64,000 nucleotides of DNA, from the NCBI GenBank assembly GCA_024305405.1, contig JAKNDB010000018.1, forward strand, positions 434,001 to 498,000. Direction: 5' to 3'. A program made the translations under genes and the position numbers. This document shows, piece after piece, positions 1 to 12,020 of the stretch; within the stretch, counting starts at the first letter, position 1, and each line of letters starts with the position of its first letter. Source of the DNA: Dirofilaria immitis (taxonomy: Eukaryota; Nematoda; Chromadorea; Rhabditida; Onchocercidae). Under the pieces are notes generated by a model, which saw nothing but the letters and a program-made list of their open reading frames with translations, was not told the DNA's origin and ran no database searches.

Positions 1-968
1 ATTTTTAAAATTAATTTTGAATACTTCAGATGTGAAGAACGGCTAATAATATTAATTGATTAATTCATGTTTATCAAGAATTCTTCTGTCATACATTTTT
101 ATCATCAATTTTTCTTTTATGATAAAAGAATATAAAATTTATTTTCCTCTTAAAATATTTATATTCAATTATTTTATATATTTGTATACAAATCCTTAAA
201 TTCAAAGTTCTTTTTTTTCTTTCCAAAAAAAGAATTTCTAAAAAGTTGTAATTCTTTTCTTTTAAAACTTGCTATATAGATATGTTATGATAATAGTTTA
301 CTATTATCATATTCTCGACATATTTTACATTTTTCATTGCTTTTTTTTAAAATATAATTTTAATGCTATAAATATGAACATATATTTATATATAATCGAA
401 ATAAGTTTAATTTTTGAAAAACATTTTATAAATAATACTTTTTAAAACTATCATGATATCTTTTTATCTATCTATCATCTATCGATTAGTGATTATCCGA
501 AAGCATATAACAATACTTAGATCAATTTTTTACATATATAAATTTTTTATGAAAGACTTCTGAGTTCAAATAATAATTCTTCCATCCTCACATTGATTAA
601 TATATATTAGGATTATTTGAAAAAGTATGATGTTATTTTATCTATCAATTATTATCATCTGGAAATGTATGACATTTAACAATATTATTTAAATAATAAA
701 TCTTTTTATTCATTGATTAGAATTATTCGGATAACATAAAAAATTTTCCAGGAAAGGTTTATAGTGGAACTGTTGAAATAATAAACTTCTTATCTATGAT
801 CATATTGATTAGAATTATCTGAAGCATATATAAACTTTTAAATAAATGCTCAATCAGTGATAAACTTCAAATGATATTTCTTAATTAAATTCAAATAGTA
901 TCATGTTGATCAATTCGAAATACCTGAAATCTATAATAGATAAGGTGAATGAATTGACAGAAATAAAT

Positions 969-1106
969 ATATGCGATTGATACATTGTTCATTTCGCATT
1001 ATATGCAACGATATTTTGTTTACCTGACATTACATGCGTCAATTATATGCGATTGATACATTGTTCATTTCGCATTATATGCGACGATATTTTGTTTACT
1101 TGGCAT
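969..1106. repeat. Two-copy 62-bp direct repeat rich in ATGCG
   Basis: Copy 1 (969-1030) and copy 2 (1045-1106) are almost identical over 62 bp, with three or so substitutions and a short spacer, giving a period of 76 bp. The word ATGCG/ATGCGG recurs here and just downstream (near 1109, 1122, 1612 and 1634) in otherwise very AT-rich DNA. No function can be assigned. Confidence 0.85.
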
Positions 1107-1286
1107 GCATGCGATGATATATGCGGCGCATATGAGCAATTTCATGCTTTTTAAAATAGCATTTGTTATAATTGAAAGAAATAATGGCGTGAATCACTAT
1201 CTGTACGACACGTTATCTTTTAGTATTGTCAAATAGTCATCTCCTTTTTACTTTTCTCGAGATGCATCTCTCAATTCGGGAATCGT

Positions 1287-1331
1287 GCAAACAAATATTA
1301 TGCTCGTTTTTCACACTTTATATTTGTTTGC
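1287..1331. other. Stem-loop with 11-bp perfect arms
   Basis: GCAAACAAATA (1287-1297) is the exact reverse complement of TATTTGTTTGC (1321-1331), with a loop of about 23 nt. It sits in one of the few less AT-rich patches of the first 10 kb. It could be a small structured RNA or chance; nothing else supports a gene. Confidence 0.35.
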
Positions 1332-4300
1332 TCTCCTGCTGCTACTGTTATTATCACTTTTGCCATTTTTATTTTCAATAACTTATGTTTATTTTGAAAA
1401 TAATTATTTTTCTATTAAAATTATAAAATTTCCCATTTAATATTGTTTCAACTTATCAAAAATTTTTCAACTTATCAGAAATGATTAGTTGATATGAAAT
1501 ATTGAATAATATAAGGCGTAACTGAATGATATATGCATGACTTAGCTTAAGAAATATAAATATAAAATGTATTATTAAACGTAATATTCATTTAAAATAG
1601 CATTATATTAATGCGGCATAGCGGAACTAATCTATGCGGCACAACGGAAAATATCGCAGCGGAAAAATAATCGGGAATTTCTGCGATTTCAATTTTTTGC
1701 AAATGGAAATTTCCAAATGATAACATTTGTTGAGTAAATGATTCAGTTGATAATTTTGCTGCAAAATTTAAATTATCAAATTTATCAATTTTAAATTTCA
1801 AATTTGGATTAATCTTATTAATATTAGTCTCTAAATTTCAATTCATTTATTACAGTATGAATAATAATATTTAGTGATTAGAATAATGGAATTAAATTCG
1901 ATGATAAATCGAGAAATACTAATTTTAATATGATTTGTTTTATGGTACTATATTTAGATGTACAGATATTAGATAAGAGGATTCTGGAAAATAATTTTGT
2001 CTGAAGTGAGAAGAAAGAATACATAAATATTGTGGTGATTGATGAAAAAGTTAAATTATTCATCAAGCATTAATCATTATTATTATTGTTTGTGCATTTT
2101 GTTATTGTTATCGTTGTTATTGTTTATTGTTTTCGCTACAGCTAATGCATAATAGTGAATATTTTCCATACTAATTAGGCACTTTTAGCTATGGGAGAAA
2201 TACAGCGAGAAATACGGCAATTATCGTAAATTATCATAACTAACTTTAAGAAAGAGAGAATAGCCAAGTTTGATATTAAAATTTAATCAATTCATCTATG
2301 CTTCCTTATTCATTGAAGATTTGATGATGGCAATAAAATCTTTTTGCCATGCCTAAAAATCAAAAAACTTAAGTTAATTAATTTTATATTCTAAACATCT
2401 ACAATCGCACTTTGTTACAATTTGTTTGAAATTTTAGGCCAAGTTGTTTTAAATTTATCTATACTCTTATAAGTTTCAAGTATCTTTTGTTTTATTTATA
2501 AGCCAAGTTTTTCTCAATTAATATCCCTGGTTTTAGGCCTCGAGAAAGTTATTTTTAGATATTTGTGTCTTTTGTTTTATTTAGAAAAATAATGAAATTT
2601 ATTTTATTGTAAATTAGTTTATAACAATTATCAATTATATTGAGTATTTGCTTCCCTGAAAAATAGCAAATATTTGCATATATCATTGGGAAATTTTTTT
2701 GATTTTGAAAACTTTTTGGAAGTTTTGAATTTTTTATTACATTTTAATGGTTGAGCTATCAAAGTTTTATTATTTTTTAAAGCTGAATTTTGGTACATCC
2801 AATAATTTCAAGCATAGAAATAAGAATTATATAATGGAAATATTTCACCTGCCATAAATATTTTATATCAATGAAATTGTATCGTTGAATTTCGTCCTCA
2901 AATGCTATTCAAGCTATTCCCGAATTATCGAACAAATTCGATAGATTTGATAATCATAAATTTCAAATCACTTTTAATTCTTGAAGTAATTGATAGATTC
3001 CTAAAAGTTAAAGAAATGAAAAAGAGAAAATACTTTCTGTTAGAATCAAACTTTTCTCGCATTTGGCATTTTTTTTCCCTAAAATCAAACTTGGCCATGT
3101 CTTATCCCAATTTTAGATCGTTTACAAATTTTATCATTTATTTTAAAGAAAATTAATTATTATTAAAAGAAAATAATTATTGTAAGAAAAAGTTACAGAA
3201 ATTATCCGTAGGCCAAAAATATTTGGCCAAAGATAAACATATGTTAAAGTCCTAATTTATATATGAATTATTCTACATAAAATCAAAAAACTGATAAAAA
3301 TTTTTACAATTTTTGAAAAGTCTTTTTCATTTTTAAATCTAAAAGTTAAAATTCTTATAATTAATAAATAATAATAATAACCAATAATAATAATTACTAA
3401 TGCATAAAAATGATCGTAACAAGAATCGTGAAATATCATAGTATTGATTAATTTTATTATAACATTTAAAAACACATAACTTTTTCTAATTGTTATGTTT
3501 TTAATTGACTTATCGTTTGATACCGTAGTTAAGAATGTACTGTAACTTTGTCATGGCTACGATACTTTTTTCAGCGAGCAGTTTTAAGATATTCTCAACA
3601 TTGTTGGATTTCTTGCAAAGTGATATAGTCTGCGAATATAATTTGAATAAAATGAATTTTAAAATATTTTGGAAAGAAATTAATTATACTCGAAAATAGA
3701 CGATTCATTATTTGGTACTGTATTTAAATATTGGAGAAAATGATTCACTTTGTTTAGCTTAAAATTTAAGTCGATTGATTTTGATAGTAATTGTTTACTT
3801 GAGTAAATTTAAATCGATCTTTATTGCGAATAAGAAAAGTATATTCCAAAGATTTTAGCAACCGTACTGTATAGCCTAAATCAAGTTTCCTAACAAAATC
3901 CAGTTTCGCGAACTATTCCAGCACTCTTATAATTCTTTGGCTACGCTATTATAACCTAATTCAGTTTCCTAATTAATCTCGAGAATCATTCTTAATTGTG
4001 GAGAGGGATAATAATTACAGCGCAACTAAATATAAATCTCAAACACAATTCTTCATGGAGTGATGTTCGAGATTTATTAGTAAACTATATTAGGCTGCAT
4101 AGCATGATTAATTTATTCTCTTCTATGATTTAATGATCGATTTTTTCTCAAATTTTATTTAATAAATATTTTGAATAAAAAATTGTATAATTTCTAAAAT
4201 CGATCGATTTTATCGATGGGTATAGAAGTGATCAGAAAGCAATATTTGTTGAGATTGATCAATGAGAAGTGCACATGATGATGAGGCAATCAACCATTTG

Positions 4301-4481
4301 ATGTAAACAATTCTTTTGTCATTTCTACCTATGAAATATAGTAGCGTAATTGTCATATGCCTTTGCAATAACAGTAAAAAGTTACGATCCGATTTCTTAC
4401 TATTTTCATTTCTGTTTTTTTTACTAAAATTTTTATTGAAATTTTGTCTGAATCGAAATAATCGATTAGTTGAATCAACTA

Positions 4482-4660
4482 GAATTGTTATATTAAATAA
4501 TCGAAATTATAAATTAATTCTTTGTACCAAATATTTATTAATTTGGAATTGCTATACTGAATAATCGAAAATATAAACTAGTTCTCCATATCAAATATCT
4601 GTTAATTTGGAATTGCTATACTGAATAATCGAAAACAAGAAATAATTCTCTATTATTTAA
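4482..4660. repeat. Tandem repeat, about 2.7 copies of a 64-bp unit
   Basis: A 64-bp unit at 4538-4601, beginning TTAATTTGGAATTGCTATAC, is followed directly by a second copy from 4602. It is preceded by a more diverged partial copy from about 4482. The last copy decays after about 40 bp. Confidence 0.8.
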
Positions 4661-4905
4661 ACTATTAAATATTTTGTTTTTCTTCGTTTTTGATCAATTT
4701 ATTTCAAATTTTCAGAAAAATTCTTTTTCATTTCATATATATTTAATGTAAATAAGTATTGAATTTAATTTCTTCTAATAAATCGAATTTTTAAAATTTC
4801 TCATTTTAACTTGAAGATTTTCAAATATTTAATAATTTTAGTGGGAAAATTACAGTTTGTTATTCTATTTTACTGACAGCTCTTTGAAATTTTAATTGCG
4901 ATAAA

Positions 4906-4995
4906 TGATTGATCTTCTCTTCATAATTATAATTATAGAAATATAATCAATGATTGATCTTCTTACTGTAATTATAATCATAGAAATATGATGAA
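4906..4995. repeat. Two-copy 45-bp tandem repeat
   Basis: TGATTGATCTTCT begins both copies (4906-4950 and 4951-4995). Each continues into an ATAATTATAAT/TAGAAATAT block, with a few substitutions between copies. Confidence 0.8.
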
Positions 4996-5363
4996 ATTTT
5001 AACATTAATATTTATCACTCTAACAATATAATGATATTCTTGATCATGAGTTATTATTTTATCATGTCGATTTGTTGCAAAGAATATCACTTCAGTCATA
5101 GCTTAACGAACAGATCATATTTCAGAGAATAAATCGATAATATATATCCTCGAATATTATGTATAAATAAAAGAATAAACAAACTCACTCATAGATATCG
5201 CTCATTGTCATATATCATTTTATTGATGTCAACAAAATATACTAAATCCATTTGTTGACAATACATTGTCAACAAATGCATATTTACTGCAGCATAATGC
5301 AGGCATTCATTTCTTCTTGCAAAATGCTAGAAACTTTTTCTTTTTCTTTGTCTTCTTCTTTAA

Positions 5364-5441
5364 TAAGCCTAAGCCTAAGCCTAAGCCTATGCCTAAACCT
5401 AAGCCTAAGTCTAAGCCTAAGATCAAACGTAAGCCTGAGCC
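5364..5441 (-). repeat. Interstitial nematode telomere-like repeat (TTAGGC)n
   Basis: The plus strand shows about nine head-to-tail hexamers of TAAGCC phase (GCCTAA, the complement of TTAGGC). Three units are altered (TATGCC, TAAACC, TAAGTC), and two further hexamers (TAAGCC, TGAGCC) follow a short interruption. TTAGGC is the standard nematode telomere unit. The block is short, degenerate and flanked by ordinary AT-rich DNA on both sides, so it is interstitial rather than a chromosome end. The Lys-Pro or Leu-Ser repeats read through it in other frames are by-products. Confidence 0.8.
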
Positions 5442-8400
5442 AAATATTTAAATTTCGATAGGAATATTCGTTTTATTAAATATTATACTAAAATTTATTG
5501 ATTAAATAAAAATATTTTTTTTTCCTTTCTTTTGTTTTTATAATTTGCTAATATAAATAATATCGTAAAAATATTTCACAACAAATAATTACTTTCGTTT
5601 TTTTATTAAATATTATTTTAATTATTGAAATTAATTTAATTACTTTTCAATTTGATTATGGGAATAATTTCTATAAGATTGTTATTTAATTATTTTAATT
5701 TACTGATTACAAATGATAATATTACTAAGCACAAATGACTTTCATTCGATTTTTTATAACGTATATCGTCCTTAATTTGCATGATTAAATTCGATATTTT
5801 TATTGATCACAAATGATTTGATGATTCCAAGAAAATTGCCAAAAACTGTTTTTAGTGATCGTAAATGAAAATATCGTTGAGCGCAAATGATTTGATCGCA
5901 ATTTATGATGAGACTATATTGTCCGTAATTTGCACCATTAGATTATTAATTTAATATTTGCAATTTGAAAATTTTGAAATTTCATTTATCTACAAGAATG
6001 GGCAATTTTATAAAGCAAAAGATATGGTAAGAGTAATTAACTAATTATAATCGATAATTAATTATAGCTTATAATATTATCGTTTTTCCTTCTTATTCAT
6101 TATCATAAAAAAATAAAATTTTATCAAACGATTAATTGATATGAGCAATTTTATGATTCGAAAAAAGAAACGAATGAAATTATCTTGAAATTATAAAATT
6201 ACTTTTTATTTTTAATGCATTCGAAAGAAGCAATTATTTATTTTATTTTTGATTTTTTTTCTATAAAATTCAAATTAACCATTTAATAGAAAGTAATTTT
6301 TTATACAATTTACCAATGCAACTATTTTTAAATAATTGAAATCGTTAGGAAAGCATTTTTAAAATACTAATCTTTCATATAACTTTGTTCTGTTTTTATG
6401 AAAAGATATCAAAGAGAACTTCAATTTTTCTTTTTTTTTTTTGAATAATAAATCTACTATCATTGATCTTTGAAATTTTGCCTTTTTAAAAAGAAAAAAA
6501 CTTTTTGAACGAAAGTTCAGTCAACTTTTAAATAAACATTAAACAGATTTTGCTCTTTTTTTTTTTAACATTTGTTATTTTTATAACCATAAATGAAACA
6601 TCAATTTCTGTAAAATTACTCTTTCTCGAGATGAGAATTCCTAGAAAATTTGAATGATTTTTTTTTAATTTTTATAATTTTTAATTCTTAATTTTTAACG
6701 TTTAATTTTTAAGCTTTAGCTTTTAATCTCTAATTTTTAATCTTTAATTTTTCAATATTTTCATTTTTAGTTTGTATTTTTTTAGCAATTTGTAAAATTT
6801 TTAATTTCAATCTTTCAATTTCTATCGGTTCATTCATTATTATATTAATTTTTAAATTATATTTGAATTATTTGGAAGGGAAAATATATTTAAACTTATT
6901 TAAATGTTATTTTTAAAATGAAAATCATTGAAGCATTATATATATGTGCATATATTTGATGAGATAATTTTATCATTTCAAAGTTTGAAAAGGCTCAAGA
7001 ATGGGAGCAATAAATAAATAAATAGAAGAAATGATATGATTTGAAAGAATTCAATTTCTTTTTTATTTTTTTATTGATATTTTATTTGAATATAGTCGTG
7101 ACATGATTTCGAGAAAATTTAAATCATTTTCTTTTTTTCCATCTTCATATACATATATAAATATGAATATTATTATTTGAAATAAATCATAATTTTCTTA
7201 TTTTTATCTATCATATCATTAAATCATTTATTTTCAATCAATCGATACTTTTTTTGCAACACAAACTTTTATTTCTAAATTATTTTTTTATCAATAATTA
7301 GGTAAGATTAGTAAAGCAAAATTAGTACTATTCAGAAATATTGAATTTTTCCCAGCAAAAAAAAACAATAATTTGATATATTAAACTTTCTAATTAATAT
7401 GGGTATCAATATTTGATTATTTTTTTATGAAAGATTATTGAAATGTAATTGGTACTCTCGAGAATGCTAATTTCTTACCAAACAAAAATCATTGTAATAT
7501 GAGGAATTAAAATTTTATAATTAAAAAGAAAAATTAAATTATATACTATTCATTCAATAAACATTCAATAAATTATCTTGAAAATATATCAGCAAAATTT
7601 TTTAACAACTTATTTTGGAGCATAATAATCACATAGAAAAGGAGAATTTTTAACAAATTTTAATTGCTAATAAGTTTGCCAATTAAATTATTATTATTTT
7701 TAAAGGTGAAAGATAATCATTTGGAAATTAAATTACTTTTATTATTTTACAAAAACAATTGAAATTCTATTGATAAGTTGCATTTTCTTCGATTTCGTAT
7801 TTCGTTTTTCGATTTCTCATTTCATTTTTTCATTTCCTATTTTTTTGATTTCTAATTTTTTTGTAATTTTTATTTTTTTCAAAAATTTCTATTCAGTAAT
7901 TCATCCTAAAAATGAGAAAATTTTTTTGTTAAATTTTTAATCGAATCGAATTATAAAATGAATTAATTTCCGCCGAGAATTATTAAGTTACATTACAGGT
8001 ATTAAAGTAGAATAAGATGAGAAGCTGAGATAATGAACGAGAATCGTAAATAATTCAGCGTGACATGAATTCTTATTTTTTCGTATAAGGTTCCATTATC
8101 AGTATCATCTTGAGTGATCGTTCTAAATAAATGGATAAAATGTTGAAAACAAATAATGATAAGATAGTCTTATCAATTTGAACTAGAATATTTTAAATTT
8201 TTGCTTTTTGAAAATTGAAATCATTTAACTGCATCTAATTTATACTTTGATTCTAATTTCTAAACATTTAAATTGTTGCTAAGAACAATTTGATAAAAAC
8301 AATTTTTAAATATTATCAATTCTCTTAAGATTTCAAATTATTATTTACTTTTTTTTTTTTTTAGTATTGAAATAATCGAAATTGAAAGATAGAAAAAGAA

Positions 8401-9636
8401 AAGATTTTTGAAATTTTTATTTTTCATAACAATTATTCGATTTCCGGAAACATTCTTCATTCACTATATAATGATACTCTTCTTCTTCGTTTTTTTTTTT
8501 TTTCTTTAAAAACGAAGTATTAAAAACAAGTTTTCAACTAAAATTTTTTAATTTATCATAACGAATAATTTTCTTTTGCGCCACTTTTGTATATATGAAA
8601 TTATTGACCTTTAATTTTTATATATGACATTTTTCTAAGTATTTTATGAGAAAGGTTAAATTTCTTATTTCATTTCTTTCTTTCTCGAAAATATTTGAAA
8701 CAAAAATGACTAAAAAAGAAAGAAAATTACTATTGGAATGTAGTAGAAAAAAGAAATAATGCATGAAATTTAATTGACATTTCATTTCTCTCTTCGTTTT
8801 TTGTTTTCTTTTTTATTTTAAAAAATAATTACGAGAAATATTTAAATTTAATTTAATTAAATTGACCTTGTCAATTGAAATTATTTTCTCGATGAAAAAT
8901 TTTTGTAGTTTTAAATATGACAAAATTCGTAAAATAAAATTTGAAATTTTTTTTTTGATTGATTGATTCAATCAACTAGTTTTATTGGATGTTGATTTGA
9001 GTTGGTAAAAATTACTCTTGAAATGAGAAAATAAACATAAGTAAACTAAAATTAATTAAATTTTCTAATATTACAGGTATACTTTTTTCTAAAGTATATA
9101 TCGAGAATCATTGCATTTCTATAAATCGTTAGGATTCTAAATTACAATAGTTGCAAATCAATCAAAAATTGTAAAATTTTGCAATTTATTTTTCATATTT
9201 TGAATAATAAAATATGAAATATATCTTAAAAAAAAGACAATGTTATCCAGATGTTCCATTGTGAAATTTAAATTATTCAATTACATTTCATTTATTAAAT
9301 TTTCCCAATTTGAAGTTTTAGCTTTTTCTTTTTCCTTTTTTTTTTTTTTGATAAATTTGCACAAAATTTATTTCTCTAATTTAGCACAATTCTATAAAAA
9401 TTTCAATAAAAAAAAAAACTGGATTGAAAATGATTGTTGTGGTTTTTCTTTTTTTTTTTTAAATTCTCACCATTCATCAGATCAACCGATAGAACTTGTC
9501 TGATCGATCTACCAAATTACAATTAAATTGTCACAGTAAAATGTTCTCCACTTCATGTTATTTTGCTTCTTGAAATTTCAACAATTTTTATTTTCTTATA
9601 ACATTTTCATCGTAACAAATTAATTCTATTCATAGC

Positions 9637-9945
9637 TGTGTTATCAGTCAAAATGATTTAATTTGTTATCAATTTAATCAAAGGTCATTTTGAAATAAAT
9701 TTCACCAATATCAAATAATCCAATCTATCTATTTTCTTCTTAAATAAAGGAATAATTTTTTTATATTGTAATATTCATTATTTTATCATATTATTTATCA
9801 AATTTTATCGTAAGAAAAAAATTTGTTGATAGTTGTTATCAGTACGTGAATTTTGTTATCAATTTAATCAACTGTTATCTTGAATTAGTCTTGCCAGCAT
9901 TGATTAGTTGAGTTCATTCATTTTTTTCTTAAATAATTAATAAAT
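9637..9945. repeat. Diverged direct duplication, period about 190 bp
   Basis: A block near 9637-9750 (GTTATCAGT, then TTTGTTATCAATTTAATCAA, then TTCTTCTTAAATAA) recurs in the same order near 9829-9945 with substitutions and small gaps. Confidence 0.55.
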
Positions 9946-12020
9946 TGTGTAGCTTTTTTTAGTGATACTGATGACAGATAACATTTCTTTAGTTATTAAA
10001 AATTGCTTAATGTATTATAAATATATAAGTTTTGGAGGAACATTCTCGAGAAATTTTTCAAATTGCCTCATAGTTCTCGAATTATATTTCTCAGAAAGTT
10101 TTCTTTCGGGAATTTCTAGGAAAATAGTAAAAGTGAATGGAACTGTCTATTCTTAATTTATTCACTTTTAAATCTTATAAAAATTAAAATAATCAATTTA
10201 AATATTAAAATCATTTCTTAAATTGCCCATTTATCTCTTTTATCTGTCTATCAAAATAACTTTTATTTCGTACTTTTCATATATTTTGCGTCAAAATCAA
10301 TCTATTCAATATTAAACGAGAAAGCTTACAAAAGTAGAAAATAATTGTATTTTTTTTTAGGAAAATTAAGACTTTGTATAAAAACTTTAATTAAAATAAG
10401 AAATTAAATTTTTGAAAAAAATGATTATAATTCATATATAAACGTATTAGTAGAATTATCAGTGTTAATTTTTCTTGATGGATTTACCGCTTCTTCTATT
10501 GATGGCTTATCAGATAAAGAAATTAAGAATTCAATCGATCATTTAATTTCCTCTCCAATTTGTGTCAAATCGATAGTTCAAATCAATCATCATTCTAGCT
10601 AATAAATTATATCGAATGACAAGCTGAATTATTATGGTTTGAAAAACACATAATCTTAGTTTTAGCTTTTGTAGATTTTCAGTCCGAGCTTAACCTCTAC
10701 CGTTTTAGCCAAAAAGGAACTGTAATGCTGAGACAAATGTTTTTCATCAGGAAAATGATACATTTTGATGAATTTTTGATACTTTGTTTCTTAGTCTTTG
10801 GCTAATTTATTTTGATATTTTGTCTAGCTGTAGGTCAAATTGATTGGAGTAGTTCGTTATCATTTTTATCACCAAATAACAAATCTCTCTTTTTTTCTAT
10901 TTTATACATAAAAATCCAATTTTCCTCAAAAGTTTAATAGTAATTTATTACAAAATGTAGTAATTCAGCAAATTAGCTCTATCATTTTGAATTTATATGA
11001 AGTGATTAAAAGTTTATAGATGCTGAAATTCATAAAATTAATAGCATTCCTGTAGAACTGATAGAATTAATAACATTTATTTAGTTTTTATTGTTCTAAT
11101 TAAGATCAGAATTATACGAAAAAAAAATTTCTTTTTAGAGAGAGCTATTTTATCATTACATTTTATGATTACTTGTTATCATTTTCCGAGAAAAAATGCA
11201 TGTGAATTTATAATCTTTTTTTTGCGAGAAATTCAAAATTATCTTTTAATGATTTCTACTTATTGGGGTCTTTTTTTGTTGGGCATTTCAAGATAACATA
11301 TTTATTAGTGGGAGAAAACTTATCGTTATGTAAGATTTAATATTTCATTGGAAATCATTACATATTATAATTCGAATTAGTTATTATTCTCGTTATAATA
11401 TATTTGATGATTTACTAGCATATTTTTGCAATTTTTTGCAAAGAGTTTCACTTACAATTTCAAATTTCATTTTCTTATGTAAAATTAATTTTCTAATTTT
11501 TGATTTCCATTTCATATCGATGTCTAAACGATAAGCGACCATACATTCATTCATATATTTTCATCGCCCGTTCTTTTTGATTTTTCCGATTATTTCTTTA
11601 TTCTTATTTCTATGGATATTGTTATTTGATTTGAAGCAAAGAAATTATATTCCTCTATGTGTATGTGTATCTCTTCGACATCCAAACTACACATGCATAT
11701 GGTAAAAGTTTCATTTGTTATTTGAATATAAGACATATATTATTATGGGTAAATTTTATTAAATTTAATTTTCGATTTATTATTTCATTCTTCATGTAAT
11801 TATTTGCTTTTATTTATTTATTAAATGTTTTATAAGAGAGCAACATATTTGACTAATGAATATAAGTGTTGCTGATATAGTAATAGATTATATTAATAAG
11901 ATACATACAATATTATCGAATATAATAATAATGCCAGTATTAGTTATTTAATAATAGAATAAAATAATTCTTTTTAATGTGATCTGAAATATTCACATCC
12001 ACCTTATCATTTTTTTTCAG

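Larger units (their letters stand above)
1..12020. other. AT-rich gene-free region
   Basis: No coding exon is supported here. Open frames are short, dominated by Lys, Asn, Phe and Ile, and lack splice-consistent partners. The stretch holds several local duplications, a telomere-like block and a stem-loop, listed separately, plus many poly-T and poly-A runs. Missing 5' exons of the WD40 gene that enters at 12021 must lie in this region or beyond it, because that exon is preceded by a clear acceptor and its first codons correspond to an internal part of the family. I could not identify those exons. Confidence 0.6.

Noticed and set aside
5252..5461. Overlapping frames with Leu-Ser or Lys-Pro repeats
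   Set aside because: They are readings of the telomere-like hexamer, with no splice or family support.
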